A DNA stretch of 64,000 nucleotides from the NCBI GenBank assembly GCA_003482905.1, contig DMXM01000036.1:81339-145338 (forward strand). Direction: 5' to 3'. The notes under the pieces were generated by a model. That model was not told the DNA's origin. It saw only the letters and a program-made list of their open reading frames with translations, and made no database searches. This DNA is from Elusimicrobiota bacterium (GTDB lineage Bacteria; Elusimicrobiota; Elusimicrobia; Elusimicrobiales; UBA9959). Positions 9,075-20,260 of the stretch are shown piece by piece. Position 1 is the stretch's first letter; every line of letters starts with the position of its first letter. Made by a program: the position numbers and the translations under genes.

Positions 9075-9088
9075 ATCTCTTTCTTTAG

Positions 9089-9119
9089 GCCGTCCGAAGA
9101 GCATAGCTCTTGATACGGC
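9089..9119 (+). other. nested hairpin in rpsT 3' UTR
   Basis: GCCGT (9089-9093) pairs with ACGGC (9115-9119), and inside it AAGAGC (9097-9102) pairs with GCTCTT (9106-9111) around an ATA loop. It sits between the rpsT stop and its terminator, so it should be in the 3' UTR. Its role is unknown. Confidence 0.5.
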
Positions 9120-9144
9120 ACAAACATAGTTTAGAAAGAACACG

Positions 9145-9170
9145 CCCCGGCGCAGTTGGCCGGGGTTTTT
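9145..9170 (+). terminator. intrinsic terminator of rpsT
   Basis: CCCCGGC (9145-9151) pairs with GCCGGGG (9159-9165) around a 7-nt loop and is followed by TTTTT. The polarity fits plus-strand termination after rpsT, just before the convergent holA ends. Confidence 0.85.
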
Positions 9171-9179
9171 GCGTTACGG

Positions 9180-10181
9180 CTATTTCCCCGCGGTTATCTC
9201 GTGGACCAGCTGGCGCACTATAAGGCCGGGGTCCCTCTTGGACGACGACTTGAGCAGCTCTTCCGCCTCCAGGCAGCGCCGCAGGCTGCGCAGCAGCTTG
9301 TCCTCCGTGTAGGCACCCGCGTCGCGCAGGGCCGCCTGGTATTGGCCGGGGGACATGCCGGCCTGGTAGCAGGCGGCCGGGCCTTCGCCGGCGGCCGACA
9401 GGCGCCGCACCTTGATCAGGCGCTCCACCGAACGCGAAACCTGCGCCAGCAGCGCCAGCGGTTCCGTGCCGGCCGCCAGCATGCTTTCCGCCGCCTGGGC
9501 CGCCTGGGCGGCGCGTCTGCCGCATACCGCGTTAGAGAGTTCGAACGGGTTCTGCGCCCGGGAGAAACCGGCCAGGGCTATGGCGTCTTCCGGGCTGAAA
9601 ACGCGGTTGAGCCCGTGCATGTAGAGGGTTATTTTCTCCGCTTCCCCGTCCAGCGTGACCGAGTCGGTGCCCAGCAGCTCTATAAGCAGCTCTAGCGCCT
9701 CCCCGTCGGTCTTTACGCCTTTGGCCAGCAGCACGGAGTTCATATGCTCCACCGCCTGGGAATGCGACATGGCGGCGAAGTTGACTAGGGCGCAGGCCGG
9801 GCCCAGGGCCGCCGGAATGGGGTCGGCTTTCTCCCTTGGCCAGTCCGCCAGCAGCAGTAGGCAGGCGCTGGGGCAGGGGTTCTCGAGATAGGCCAGCAGG
9901 GTTTTGAGCGGTTCCTTCTTCAGCTTCTCCACATGTTTGATCGCCACGAACCTGACTTCAGCCAGCATGGGCGCGGTCTGCGCCTCGTCGATGGCCTGCG
10001 CCATATCCGTGGTCTCGGCGTCGCGCACCGAGAAATTGAACGACTCCGGCTTAAAGATACCCTCCAGGCGTTTCAGCGCGGCCTCTTTCAGGGCCGTTTC
10101 CTCGCCGCAAAGATAATAAACGGGCCTGGCGTTCTTTTTGGCCCATTCATCGGCGAGCGCTTTGGGGGTAAGGGTCTGCAT
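9180..10181 (-). CDS. holA: DNA polymerase III subunit delta
   Basis: Clamp-loader delta subunit that opens the beta clamp. The 333-aa product shows the delta-family layout: N-terminal RPVYYLCGEETALKEAALKRL, a central ATPase-fold region without a Walker motif, and a C-terminal alpha-helical collar with NPFELSNAVCGRRAAQAAQ and LLAQVSRSVERLIKV. It begins 5 nt after lptE and is last in a leuS-lptE-holA series, the same order as in Escherichia coli, which supports both this call and that of lptE. An ATG at 10181 gives the expected MQTLTPKAL start. Confidence 0.9.
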   Translation of the reverse strand: MQTLTPKALADEWAKKNARPVYYLCGEETALKEAALKRLEGIFKPESFNFSVRDAETTDMAQAIDEAQTAPMLAEVRFVAIKHVEKLKKEPLKTLLAYLENPCPSACLLLLADWPREKADPIPAALGPACALVNFAAMSHSQAVEHMNSVLLAKGVKTDGEALELLIELLGTDSVTLDGEAEKITLYMHGLNRVFSPEDAIALAGFSRAQNPFELSNAVCGRRAAQAAQAAESMLAAGTEPLALLAQVSRSVERLIKVRRLSAAGEGPAACYQAGMSPGQYQAALRDAGAYTEDKLLRSLRRCLEAEELLKSSSKRDPGLIVRQLVHEITAGK

Positions 10182-10186
10182 CTGGT

Positions 10187-10771
10187 TTAAGGGGCGGTCG
10201 ACGTGGACTGCTGTATTTCAGTCGCCGGGGGCAGCTTTTTCTGCGAGGCGCTCGATACCGAGCCGAAACCGGACACGGTGCGCAGCACCACGTCCTTGGC
10301 CAGTATTTCCCAAAGGGCTTCCCTCGCCTGTTCTTCGGTCAGGCCGTTGGGGAGGTTGGCGGCGGAGTACATCTTGGTCACCTGCAGGCCCGGTTCCTCC
10401 CATAAATAGCGGTTCTGCTCGCGGTCCAGCAGGCGTACGGAAGCCACGACATTGAGCTTGTAGACCGTGGGCACCAGGTTCACGTCGTATTGTATCGGGG
10501 TAAGGATATAGTGGCTGATCTCGCCCACTATCACACCCTGGGCCGCGCTCTCCTGGGACACGGAGTATTCCCCGTTCTTGAGGAATTCGTCTATGACCCT
10601 GAGGGTGATCTTTTCCTCAAGGCCGAATTGCTGCGTCTTATTGGCGAAAGAACGCACGGCGATGCGTTTTATATACTGCGGCAGCTTCTGCTCCGCCGGC
10701 CTGTAAACTATCTCCGAGCTGGAGCACGCGCCAAGCGCGAGGGCAGCCGCTGCGAATATCAGTTTCTTCAT
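10187..10771 (-). CDS. lptE: LPS-assembly lipoprotein LptE
   Basis: Outer-membrane lipoprotein that plugs and stabilises the LptD lipopolysaccharide translocon. A type II signal peptide is clear: [16 protein letters not shown], with lipobox LGAC and Cys16. The mature part matches the LptE/LptE-like pattern: IKRIAVRSFANKTQQFGLEE, then TLRVIDEFLKNGEY, and the beta strands YKLNVVASVRLLD. The 194-aa length is normal. Its place between leuS and holA is the conserved one. It implies that this organism makes LPS; lptD is not in the window. Confidence 0.85.
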   Translation of the reverse strand: MKKLIFAAAALALGACSSSEIVYRPAEQKLPQYIKRIAVRSFANKTQQFGLEEKITLRVIDEFLKNGEYSVSQESAAQGVIVGEISHYILTPIQYDVNLVPTVYKLNVVASVRLLDREQNRYLWEEPGLQVTKMYSAANLPNGLTEEQAREALWEILAKDVVLRTVSGFGSVSSASQKKLPPATEIQQSTSTAP

Positions 10772-10783
10772 AAATCCCCCCGG

Positions 10784-13300
<2,517 letters not shown>

Positions 13301-13403
13301 TCTGAAGCCTCCGTGCGTCCGCCTGCCCTTTTAAGGCGGCTTAAACCGCTATTAATTTTATCAAATATGGAAGGGGGCGGGGAGGGGAAGACCGGAAGGA
13401 AGT

Positions 13404-13829
13404 CTATCTGATTTTTTTTAGCAGTTCGGCGGTCCGTTCGTTCATGCGGCGGCGCAGGGCGGTGGTGCCGTCTTCCATGCCGGATAAATGCAGGGCCCCG
13501 TGCGCCGCAAGTACCAGAAGTTCCGTGAGCAGCGCGTGCCCCATGGCTTTGGCTTGGCGGGCGGCCACCGGGACGCAGACGTAGATCTCTCCCCAGTTCG
13601 CGCCCGGCAGCCGGGACGGCGGGAAGTTGAAGGCTATCACGTCGGTCAGCCGGTTCTTAGAGAGGAAGCGGCGGTTGAGGGCCCGGATGCCGGGGCCGTC
13701 TGTAAATACCAGGTTGACGGCTTTGGCGGCGTTGCGCCCGAGGCCCAGCGCCGCGGCTTTGGCCAGCAGCCGCCCGGCGGCCTTGACCGCGGGGGGATGT
13801 TTCCCTTCAAAAAAAACGGTTACGGGCAT
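13404..13829 (-). CDS. ybeY: endoribonuclease YbeY (rRNA maturation), altered metal site
   Basis: Single-strand RNase for 16S rRNA 3'-end maturation and ribosome quality control. The product has NRRFLSKNRLTDVIAFNFP and the C-terminal metal motif, read here as HGALHLSGMED. The family motif is HGxLHLxGYDH, so the third zinc-ligand His is replaced by Asp. Asp can bind metal, so function may persist. I use the ATG at 13829 (141 aa) because GGGAGA lies 6 nt upstream; a GTG at 13841 is possible. It overlaps the phoH end by 10 nt, the common phoH-ybeY coupling. Confidence 0.85.
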   Translation of the reverse strand: MPVTVFFEGKHPPAVKAAGRLLAKAAALGLGRNAAKAVNLVFTDGPGIRALNRRFLSKNRLTDVIAFNFPPSRLPGANWGEIYVCVPVAARQAKAMGHALLTELLVLAAHGALHLSGMEDGTTALRRRMNERTAELLKKIR

Positions 13830-14764
13830 ATTTTCTCCCACTTGTCGTAGGCCGCCAGGATGTCCGCCACCAGCGGGTGGCGCGCCACGTCCCTGGCCGA
13901 GAAATCAACGAACTTAGCGCCCTCTACCTTCTTTAATATCTCACGCGCCAGCACCAGCCCCGAGCGGCCCTTTTCCGGCAGGTCTATCTGCGTTACGTCG
14001 CCCGTCACCACCATTTTAGAGCCCATCCCCATGCGGGTCAGGAACATCTTCATCTGTTCCGGCAGGGTGTTCTGCGCTTCGTCGAGTATTATAAAAGCGT
14101 TCTCCAGCGTGCGGCCGCGCATATAGGCCAGCGGCACCGTCTCTATGATCTCGTCGGAGCGCAGGGCGCGGAATTCCTCGGGGCCCAGCAGCGCGTAAAA
14201 AGCGTCGTAGAGCGGGCGCAGGTAAGGGTTCACCTTGTCGGCGATGTCGCCGGGCAAGTAACCCAGTTTTTCCCCGGCCTCCACTATGGGGCGGGTGAGG
14301 ATTATGCGCTTGACCTCCTGCGCGTGCAGGGCCCGCAGGGCGCAGACGGCGGCCAGGTAGGTCTTGCCGGTGCCGGCCGGCCCTATCCCCATGGTGAGGT
14401 TCCCGGCCAGTATGGCTTCCACATATTTTTTCTGGTTGTCGGTGCGGGGCTTTATTATTTCCCCGTAATGGGTCTTGTAGAGCGCGCCCTCGGGCAGCGG
14501 CGGCACTACGCTTGGGCGGGCTTCTTCGCGGGGCAGGCGGGCGGCGTAAAATTCCTCGAGCGTGCCGCGCAGGCGCTTCAGGGCTTTCTCCACCGCCGCC
14601 GGGGAGCCTTTCAGCGTCAGGTCGGCGCATTCAATTTCCGGGTGGTGGCGCACGTAGACCTGCACCTTCAGGTCGCGCTCGAGGGCCTTGATATCCGCGT
14701 CGTCGCCGCCCAGTACTACCAGGATCTCTTCCCTGCTCTTCAGTCTGAACTTTTTCCCGGTCAT
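13820..14764 (-). CDS. phoH: PhoH-like ATPase
   Basis: Cytoplasmic P-loop ATPase of the PhoH/YbeZ family, thought to work with YbeY in RNA metabolism. The 314-aa product has an N-terminal KH-like segment (residues 15-75), Walker A GPAGTGKTYLA (about residue 125), Walker B with FIILDEAQNT, and the sensor motif VVTGDVTQIDLP. The ATG at 14764 shares ATGA with the glgC stop codon, implying translational coupling; a GTG two codons earlier (14770) is less likely. It overlaps ybeY downstream. Confidence 0.93.
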   Translation of the reverse strand: MTGKKFRLKSREEILVVLGGDDADIKALERDLKVQVYVRHHPEIECADLTLKGSPAAVEKALKRLRGTLEEFYAARLPREEARPSVVPPLPEGALYKTHYGEIIKPRTDNQKKYVEAILAGNLTMGIGPAGTGKTYLAAVCALRALHAQEVKRIILTRPIVEAGEKLGYLPGDIADKVNPYLRPLYDAFYALLGPEEFRALRSDEIIETVPLAYMRGRTLENAFIILDEAQNTLPEQMKMFLTRMGMGSKMVVTGDVTQIDLPEKGRSGLVLAREILKKVEGAKFVDFSARDVARHPLVADILAAYDKWEKICP

Positions 14765-15969
14765 TGCCACTTGGAGATGCCGCGCGGAATAACCACTATG
14801 CCGTCCGGGTCTATGTAATAGTGCTGGGCGTCCTGGTCGGGGTTATAGCCTATGGTGGTCTTCGCCTCGATGGTGTTATGCCGGTCCATGATGACCTTTT
14901 TGAGGCGCGAGCCGGCTTTTATTTCGCAGGCGTCCATTATTATGCAGTCCTCGAGCTGGCATTTTTCGTGCACTATCACGTCGTTGGCCAGGATGCAGCG
15001 CTTCAGGGAGGACTGGCTTATGACGCAGCCGTCGCAGACCATGCAGTCCTGCAGGTTGGACTCTATGATCTTGGTGGGGGCGGCGGTGTGGCGCGAGTCC
15101 TGTATCGGCCAGAGCTTGTTGTTCAGGTCCATTTTGGGCTTGGCGCCCAGCAGGTCCATGTTGGTCTGCCAGAAAGCCTCCAGCGTTCCCACGTCGCGCC
15201 AGTAGTTCTTTTCCTCGTAAGGCTTGCTGCCGGGCAGGTTCTGCCCGTCGAAGTTGTAGGCGAAGACCCGGTAGCGCTTGAGGATGTTGGGCAGAATGGT
15301 CTTGCCGAAGTCCAGGGCCGCGGTCTCGCCGGACTCCTCATGGAGTATTTTTACCAGGGCTTCGTAGCTGAAGATATAGTTTCCCATGGAAGCCAGGACC
15401 GCGTTGGGGTTGCCCGGCATGGGCTTGGGGTTCTTCGGCTTTTCCTCGAAGGCGGTAATGCGGTTCTTGGCGTCCACCACCACGGTGCCGAAGCGGGAGG
15501 CCTGCTTGATGGGTACGGTAAGGGCCGACACCGTAACGTCCGCCTTGCTGGCCACGTGGAAGTCTATCATCTGGCGGATGTCCATGCGGTAGATGTGGTC
15601 CGCGCCGAAGACGGCGACCAGGTCGGGCTTATAGTCGTTTATAAGGTTCAGGTTCTGTTTGACGGCGTCGGCGGTGCCGCGGTACCACATCTCGCCCAGG
15701 CGCATCTGCGGGGGCACCACGGTGATGAAGTGCTCCTTGGTGATGCCGCCCAGGTTCCAGGTGGAGCGCAGGTACTCGATGAGGGACTGCGACATGTACT
15801 GCACCAGCACGTAATTGGAGTAGATGCCGGAGTTGATGAAGTTGGAAAGCACGAAGTCGATGATGCGGTATTTACCGCCGAAAGGCACGGCGGGCTTTGA
15901 GCGCTCTTTGGTGAGCGGGTAAAGCCTTTCGCCCTTGCCACCCGCCATGATGATGCCTATTGTTTTCAT
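14761..15969 (-). CDS. glgC: glucose-1-phosphate adenylyltransferase
   Basis: Makes ADP-glucose from ATP and glucose 1-phosphate, the committed step of bacterial glycogen synthesis. The N-terminal nucleotidyltransferase motif MAGGKGERLYPLT and the signature KPAVPFGGKYRIIDFVLSN are intact, with the substrate motif FEEKPKNPKP and a C-terminal left-handed beta-helix. At 402 aa it has normal length. No glycogen synthase or branching enzyme is in the window, but a secreted amylase is encoded at 59188. It is translationally coupled to phoH, which is an unusual partner. Confidence 0.93.
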   Translation of the reverse strand: MKTIGIIMAGGKGERLYPLTKERSKPAVPFGGKYRIIDFVLSNFINSGIYSNYVLVQYMSQSLIEYLRSTWNLGGITKEHFITVVPPQMRLGEMWYRGTADAVKQNLNLINDYKPDLVAVFGADHIYRMDIRQMIDFHVASKADVTVSALTVPIKQASRFGTVVVDAKNRITAFEEKPKNPKPMPGNPNAVLASMGNYIFSYEALVKILHEESGETAALDFGKTILPNILKRYRVFAYNFDGQNLPGSKPYEEKNYWRDVGTLEAFWQTNMDLLGAKPKMDLNNKLWPIQDSRHTAAPTKIIESNLQDCMVCDGCVISQSSLKRCILANDVIVHEKCQLEDCIIMDACEIKAGSRLKKVIMDRHNTIEAKTTIGYNPDQDAQHYYIDPDGIVVIPRGISKWQ

Positions 15970-15987
15970 GTCGAAACCCCTTTAATT

Positions 15988-16686
15988 TCAGCTTATCGCG
16001 TCCAGTATCTCCCGCAGGTCGCGCCCGAGGCACAGGAACACCGGTTTGTCCACGGCCGTGTAATTCTTTATGCGCTGCTGGCGGAGTTCCTGCGTGGCCC
16101 CTATCAGGTCCTCCAGCGCCTTGGCCTCCCTGGCCACTATGATCTCCTGCTCGTCCAGGCCGTAGGAAAGGAAAAAGTTTTCCTGCAGGTCCTTGTATTT
16201 TGCGGCCACCTGCCCGCGCTCGGCCAGCAATTTCTCGCGTTCGGCCTCGGAAAGCTCGTACCAGGTATGGGTCTTGACCACGGGGTGCAGCAGCATGTAG
16301 CGGTGGCGGCCGAAAGTATCTTTGGGCAGGAAGCCGAATTCCAGTTCCTTTTTAGGCGTCTGCGCGTCCGCCGGATTATGGACCCCCAGGAAAGAATGGA
16401 CCGGCGTGAAATACCTGCCGGCGCCCGTGGAGAAAGTGCGCGCGCAGATCTCCTGCAGATAGGCCAGGTCGTCGGACATGCGCCAGAAGAGGATGTCCGA
16501 GTCCGAGCGCAGCCCCGCCACCATGTAGGTGCGCAGGAAGATCTTTTCCTGGCAGGAACCGACCATGTTCTCGAATTCCTGCTTGGCGGCTATCTTCTCG
16601 TTGGAGATCAGCCGACGGAACTCCGGCTGGAGTTTCATGAACATGAAACTGGAATATATATTAGCGGCTCTTTTTTGTTTTTCCAT
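15988..16686 (-). CDS. chlorite dismutase-fold (HemQ-like) protein lacking the heme-ligand His
   Basis: The C-terminal half aligns by eye with the Cld/HemQ family: the strand MLLHPVVKTHTWYELS, then the AEREKLLAERGQVAAKY helix and GLDEQEIIVARE. In heme-binding members this helix carries a His (…EHG…) as proximal heme ligand; here that position is Arg (AERG). Heme binding and coproheme decarboxylase activity are therefore doubtful. The 232-aa length fits the family. The gene overlaps the upstream adaptor-like gene by 26 nt and precedes glgC by 18 nt, so it is inside a long operon. No other heme genes are near. Confidence 0.65.
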   Translation of the reverse strand: MEKQKRAANIYSSFMFMKLQPEFRRLISNEKIAAKQEFENMVGSCQEKIFLRTYMVAGLRSDSDILFWRMSDDLAYLQEICARTFSTGAGRYFTPVHSFLGVHNPADAQTPKKELEFGFLPKDTFGRHRYMLLHPVVKTHTWYELSEAEREKLLAERGQVAAKYKDLQENFFLSYGLDEQEIIVAREAKALEDLIGATQELRQQRIKNYTAVDKPVFLCLGRDLREILDAIS

Positions 16687-17563
16687 CTTTGCTCCCGGGG
16701 ACCGACGACGCCGGCGCCAGGTATACGGAGGTGCGGTCCAGTATTTCTATCTCCTCAGCGGTCTCAAGGCCTGTCTTTATTTCGGTTACAAGGAACCTGC
16801 GCCCGCCGGATTCCAGGACGTCCCCGCGCGGCACCAGCATGGCTCCGTCGCTCCTGCCCACCATCAGGACGCCGTTGAACTGCTCCCCGATCTTAATGCC
16901 GCCCTTGAGGTCCGCCACCTCCAGCCACAGGCGGCTGAACAGGGGCGAGCCTTTGAGCGGGACATAGTCGGTCAGGACCGTCTTGAAGACATTGTCCGGG
17001 TCGCGCGCGTACTCCACGTCGGCGGTCATGCCGCGGCCGAGCCTGGAATAAAGCGGCTCCGTGTTCTTTCCCACCACTACCACTTTCTTCGCCACGGTAA
17101 AAAGACGGTCGCCCCTCAGTACATTGGTTTTGGGGGTAATGTGGATGCCGGTCAGGATCCCCTGGGCCGCCGGGTTTATGTCGAAATACTTGTAAACGTC
17201 CTGCCAGCGGCGCTCGGTCTGCTTCCGTTCCTCCTCGCTGGAGGAGTCGAGCAGGGCGGCCATTTCGGTGGAGACCATGCGGGCGATAACGGTCTGCGGC
17301 GTCACAAAGTCGAAAAGGTCCGACTGTATATACTCCACGCGGCCGTCGAACGCGGCGAAGATATCGTAGCTGTCCTGGGCGGTGGTGATGCCGGTGACCG
17401 GGGTCTTAACTTCTATCAGGCCGGTCTTTATGGTTTTCGGGTAGGTATTGTCCAGGGGCAGCCAGTTGGCCGCCGCGGGGGCTTTCCCCGCCGGTTCCCC
17501 GGCGCCCGCCGGAACGGCGAGCAGCAGCGCGGCCGCCGCGGCCCTAAACAGGTTCTTTTTCAT
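16661..17563 (-). CDS. secreted membrane-fusion/adaptor-like protein
   Basis: A Sec signal peptide is present (MKKNLFRAAAAALLLAVPAGAG, residues 1-22, cleaved after AGAG). The mature protein has short beta-rich blocks that resemble HlyD/RND periplasmic adaptors: FAAFDGRVEYIQSDLFDFVTPQTVIARMV like a lipoyl half-motif, and later GVLMVGRSDGAMLVPRGDVLESGGRRFLVTEIKTG like the membrane-proximal domain. It is shorter (300 aa) than typical adaptors, has little coiled coil, and has no transporter neighbour. It starts 20 nt inside thyX. The family call is tentative; a secreted periplasmic protein is well supported. Confidence 0.5.
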   Translation of the reverse strand: MKKNLFRAAAAALLLAVPAGAGEPAGKAPAAANWLPLDNTYPKTIKTGLIEVKTPVTGITTAQDSYDIFAAFDGRVEYIQSDLFDFVTPQTVIARMVSTEMAALLDSSSEEERKQTERRWQDVYKYFDINPAAQGILTGIHITPKTNVLRGDRLFTVAKKVVVVGKNTEPLYSRLGRGMTADVEYARDPDNVFKTVLTDYVPLKGSPLFSRLWLEVADLKGGIKIGEQFNGVLMVGRSDGAMLVPRGDVLESGGRRFLVTEIKTGLETAEEIEILDRTSVYLAPASSVPGSKDGKTKKSR

Positions 17564-18242
17564 GGAGTTTAGCGTAGGCCTCCCAGGTCCAGGGCATTTT
17601 CTCGCGGAAGATCTCCTGTATGGCGTCGGCGTACTGCCGGATCTCGTACTGGGCGTGGCTGTCGGCCCTGAGCTCTATAAAATTCAGCAGGCTGCGCGCG
17701 TTGATGCTCCAGTAGAACTGCGTGTACTGCGCCACGGGCAGCACCATGCGGGCCATTTCCTTGGCGGCGCCGGCTTCCAGGAGCTCCTGGTAGGCGGCGT
17801 AGGAGGCCTTTATGGCCTTGTCGTAGGCGGCCAGCATTTTTCCCTGGTCCAGCGCGCCGGAGCGCACCGAGCCCTGCCTGTTTATCTTGTCCTGCACCCT
17901 GAAGGCCTCCGGGTAGTAGAATTCGTCGGACACTTCGGTGTACCTGGCGGAGATCTCGTTATAGGAGGCGATGCGGTGCCGCATCCACTGCCGCGCCACG
18001 AAAATGGGGCACTTGATGTGGAACTGGAAGACCGAGTGCTCGAAGGGGCTTAAGTGCGCGTTGGCGAGCAGGTACTCTATAAGCTTCTTGTCCTGCAGCT
18101 CGCCCTTCGAGACGGAGCCGAACGAGACCCTGGCGGAATCTACCGCGCGCCGGTCCCCGCCCATGAATTCTATGAGTTTTACAAATCCTTTGTCCAGGAC
18201 CGGGTACAGGCCTTTTTCCGGCTTCAGCGTGGTATCTGTCAT
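17544..18242 (-). CDS. thyX: flavin-dependent thymidylate synthase ThyX
   Basis: FAD-dependent enzyme converting dUMP to dTMP using methylenetetrahydrofolate and NADPH. The ThyX motif RHRxxSxNExSxRY is present as RHRIASYNEISARYTE, preceded by HLSPFEHSVFQFHIKCPIFVARQWM split over residues 72-96. The 232-aa length is normal. It leads a long minus-strand gene run and overlaps the next gene by 20 nt. The divergent region 18243-18325 carries the promoters. No thyA is seen, so this may be the only thymidylate route. Confidence 0.95.
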   Translation of the reverse strand: MTDTTLKPEKGLYPVLDKGFVKLIEFMGGDRRAVDSARVSFGSVSKGELQDKKLIEYLLANAHLSPFEHSVFQFHIKCPIFVARQWMRHRIASYNEISARYTEVSDEFYYPEAFRVQDKINRQGSVRSGALDQGKMLAAYDKAIKASYAAYQELLEAGAAKEMARMVLPVAQYTQFYWSINARSLLNFIELRADSHAQYEIRQYADAIQEIFREKMPWTWEAYAKLHEKEPV

Positions 18243-18275
18243 GTTCCCTCCGCGGCGGGTCAGCGCAAATGTTTT

Positions 18276-18304
18276 TTGAAAGCTTTTCGGTAAAATTATA
18301 TACT
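18276..18304 (+). promoter_or_regulatory. sigma-70-type promoter of mazG
   Basis: TTGAAA (18276-18281), a 17-nt spacer, then TATACT (18299-18304). Transcription would start near 18311, about 15 nt before the mazG ATG. The region is clearly AT-rich compared with its surroundings. Confidence 0.7.
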
Positions 18305-18325
18305 TTTATAAGTATTATTAAAAGC

Positions 18326-18775
18326 ATGAAGATCAAAAAATCATCAAAACGCGCCTCCGCCGGGCTTGCCCGCAGTTCCAGCCTGGGGTCGCTGGCCAGG
18401 ATAATGAAGATCCTGCTCTCTCCCGGGGGCTGCCCGTGGGACCGTAATCAGACCCACGCTACCCTGCTGAAATATCTGCGGGAGGAGTCCGGCGAGGTAG
18501 CCCGGGCCGTGCGGAAAAAAGACTGGGCCAACCTCCGCGAGGAACTGGGCGACGTGCTGCTGCAGGTGGTCTTCCACAGCGCCCTGGCGGCCCGTGACGG
18601 CCGCTTCACGCTGGCCGACGTTATCAGGACCATTAACGCGAAGATGGTAAGACGGCACCCGCACGTTTTTGGCGGCGGGAAACTTTCCACCCCGGCGCAG
18701 GTGCTGCGGGCGTGGGAGAAGATAAAGCTGGGGGAAAAGGCGAAAGCCGCCGCCAAGAGGAAGAAATATGGATGA
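18326..18775 (+). CDS. mazG: MazG-type nucleoside triphosphate pyrophosphohydrolase
   Basis: Hydrolyses (d)NTPs to monophosphates and pyrophosphate, cleaning the nucleotide pool. The single MazG domain is unmistakable: GGCPWDRNQTHATLLKYL, EESGEVARAV, EELGDVLLQVVFHS with the metal-binding ExxE/ExxD residues, and RRHPHVFGG. At 149 aa it is the one-domain form. I start it at 18326 (MKIKKSSK); the frame is open further upstream but that part would overlap the promoter. It shares 8 nt with the symporter gene downstream. Confidence 0.9.
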   Translation: MKIKKSSKRASAGLARSSSLGSLARIMKILLSPGGCPWDRNQTHATLLKYLREESGEVARAVRKKDWANLREELGDVLLQVVFHSALAARDGRFTLADVIRTINAKMVRRHPHVFGGGKLSTPAQVLRAWEKIKLGEKAKAAAKRKKYG

Positions 18776-20246
18776 AACAGCCGCCTTTGAACAGATAACG
18801 GGACTTCTGCCCGTGGATTACGTCATCCTGGGGATAGCCGTCGCCGCCCTTTTCGTGATCTCGTACTTCAAGGGCCGCGGCGAGACCGATACCAAGGATT
18901 ATTTCCTGGGCAGCCGCAAAACCCCGGTCTGGGTGGCTACCCTCTCCTTCGTGGCCACAGAGATAAGCGCCATGACCATTGTGGGCATTCCGCCCATCGG
19001 CTTTACCGAGAACTGGCAGTACATGCAGTTCTTCATAGGTTCCGCCCTGGCCCGCATATTGATAGCCTTCTTCTTCATCCCGGCTTTCTACAGGTTCAAC
19101 TGCACAACTATCTACGAGTTCCTGAAGCACCGTTTCGGCGCCGAGACGCAGTACGCCGGCTCGGCGTTCTTTTTCTTCACCAGGCTTTTTGCGTCGGGAG
19201 TAAGGCTGTACGCGGCGTCGCTGGCGGTTTCGGTGATAATGGGCTGGCCGCTGGCCAACACCATAGGTTTCTTTACGGTCGTCAGCATAGTCTTCATAGG
19301 TTTCGGCGGCATCAAGGCCGTGATGTGGACCGGCACTTTTGAAACCATAACTTTCTACCTGGCCGGCGGAGCGGTGGCCGGCTATCTGCTGCTGCACATA
19401 GACGGTGGGCTGACCGGCGCCTGGCACGTGGCGAGCGAAGCGGGAAAACTTTCCATCTTCAACTTCGGCTGGGACCTGAAGAACCCCAACGTGCTTTGGG
19501 CGGCGGTGCTTAACGGCGTGTTCGGCTCCATGGCTTCCTTCGGTACCGACCAGGAACTGATGCAGCGGCTGCTGACCCTGGAGACGCGGCGCGAAAGCCA
19601 GAAAACCCTGATAGCGACCATCTTCGCCAGCGTCCCGCTGACCGCGCTCTACCTGGGCATAGGTACGCTGCTGTTCGTGTTTTACAAGCAGAACCCGGCC
19701 CTGCCGCTGCCGGCCAACGCCGACAAGATCCTCTCGCATTTTACTATCTACGTGCTGCCCGCCGGCTTAAAAGGTCTGGTGCTGGCGGCGGTGGTGCTGG
19801 CCAGTATAGACTCGCCCCTGAGTTCGCTGTCCTCGTCGTTCATTACTGATATTTACCGGCCGCTTATAAAGAAGGGGGCGGATGAAAAGCATTACCTTTT
19901 TGTCTCGCGGCTCAGCGTGGCGGCCTTCGGCCTGCTGCTCGCGGGTATAGCCTGGCTATGCGCGGCGGGCTCGGGGCGCATGCTCTGGATGGCCTTCAAG
20001 GTGAACGGGGTCACCGCCGGCAGCCTGCTGGGGGTGTTCCTGCTGGGCCTCGCCACCAAGCGGGTCGGCAACCGCGGGAATGTGGCGGCCATGCTGATCA
20101 GCGCGTCGATGGCCGGCGTGGTGCTTTATCTGTCGGAAAAGGGGCTGGCGCCCATAGGCTGGAGCTGGATAATTGTGATAGGCACGGCGTCAACTTTCTC
20201 GCTGGGCTGGCTGTTCGGCCGGGCGCCCGCGGCGAAAACCGGCTGA
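18768..20246 (+). CDS. sodium/solute symporter (SSS family)
   Basis: Inner-membrane secondary transporter with about 13 hydrophobic segments over 492 aa. The SSS layout is recognisable: DYVILGIAVAALFVISYFKG, then TKDYFLGSRKTPVWVATLSF and a conserved SAMTIVGIPPIGF. The later GVFGSMASFGTDQELMQRLLT and LKGLVLAAVVLASIDSPLSSLS blocks fit the family's sodium-binding core. The substrate cannot be told from sequence; relatives carry sugars, amino acids, carboxylates or iodide. It overlaps mazG by 8 nt and is closed by a strong terminator. Confidence 0.88.
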   Translation: MDETAAFEQITGLLPVDYVILGIAVAALFVISYFKGRGETDTKDYFLGSRKTPVWVATLSFVATEISAMTIVGIPPIGFTENWQYMQFFIGSALARILIAFFFIPAFYRFNCTTIYEFLKHRFGAETQYAGSAFFFFTRLFASGVRLYAASLAVSVIMGWPLANTIGFFTVVSIVFIGFGGIKAVMWTGTFETITFYLAGGAVAGYLLLHIDGGLTGAWHVASEAGKLSIFNFGWDLKNPNVLWAAVLNGVFGSMASFGTDQELMQRLLTLETRRESQKTLIATIFASVPLTALYLGIGTLLFVFYKQNPALPLPANADKILSHFTIYVLPAGLKGLVLAAVVLASIDSPLSSLSSSFITDIYRPLIKKGADEKHYLFVSRLSVAAFGLLLAGIAWLCAAGSGRMLWMAFKVNGVTAGSLLGVFLLGLATKRVGNRGNVAAMLISASMAGVVLYLSEKGLAPIGWSWIIVIGTASTFSLGWLFGRAPAAKTG

Positions 20247-20260
20247 ATATAGAGCGGTAA

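Noticed and set aside
14764..15900. A 378-codon plus-strand frame.
   Set aside because: Antisense to glgC, whose motifs are complete; low-complexity composition rich in Val/Gly/His.
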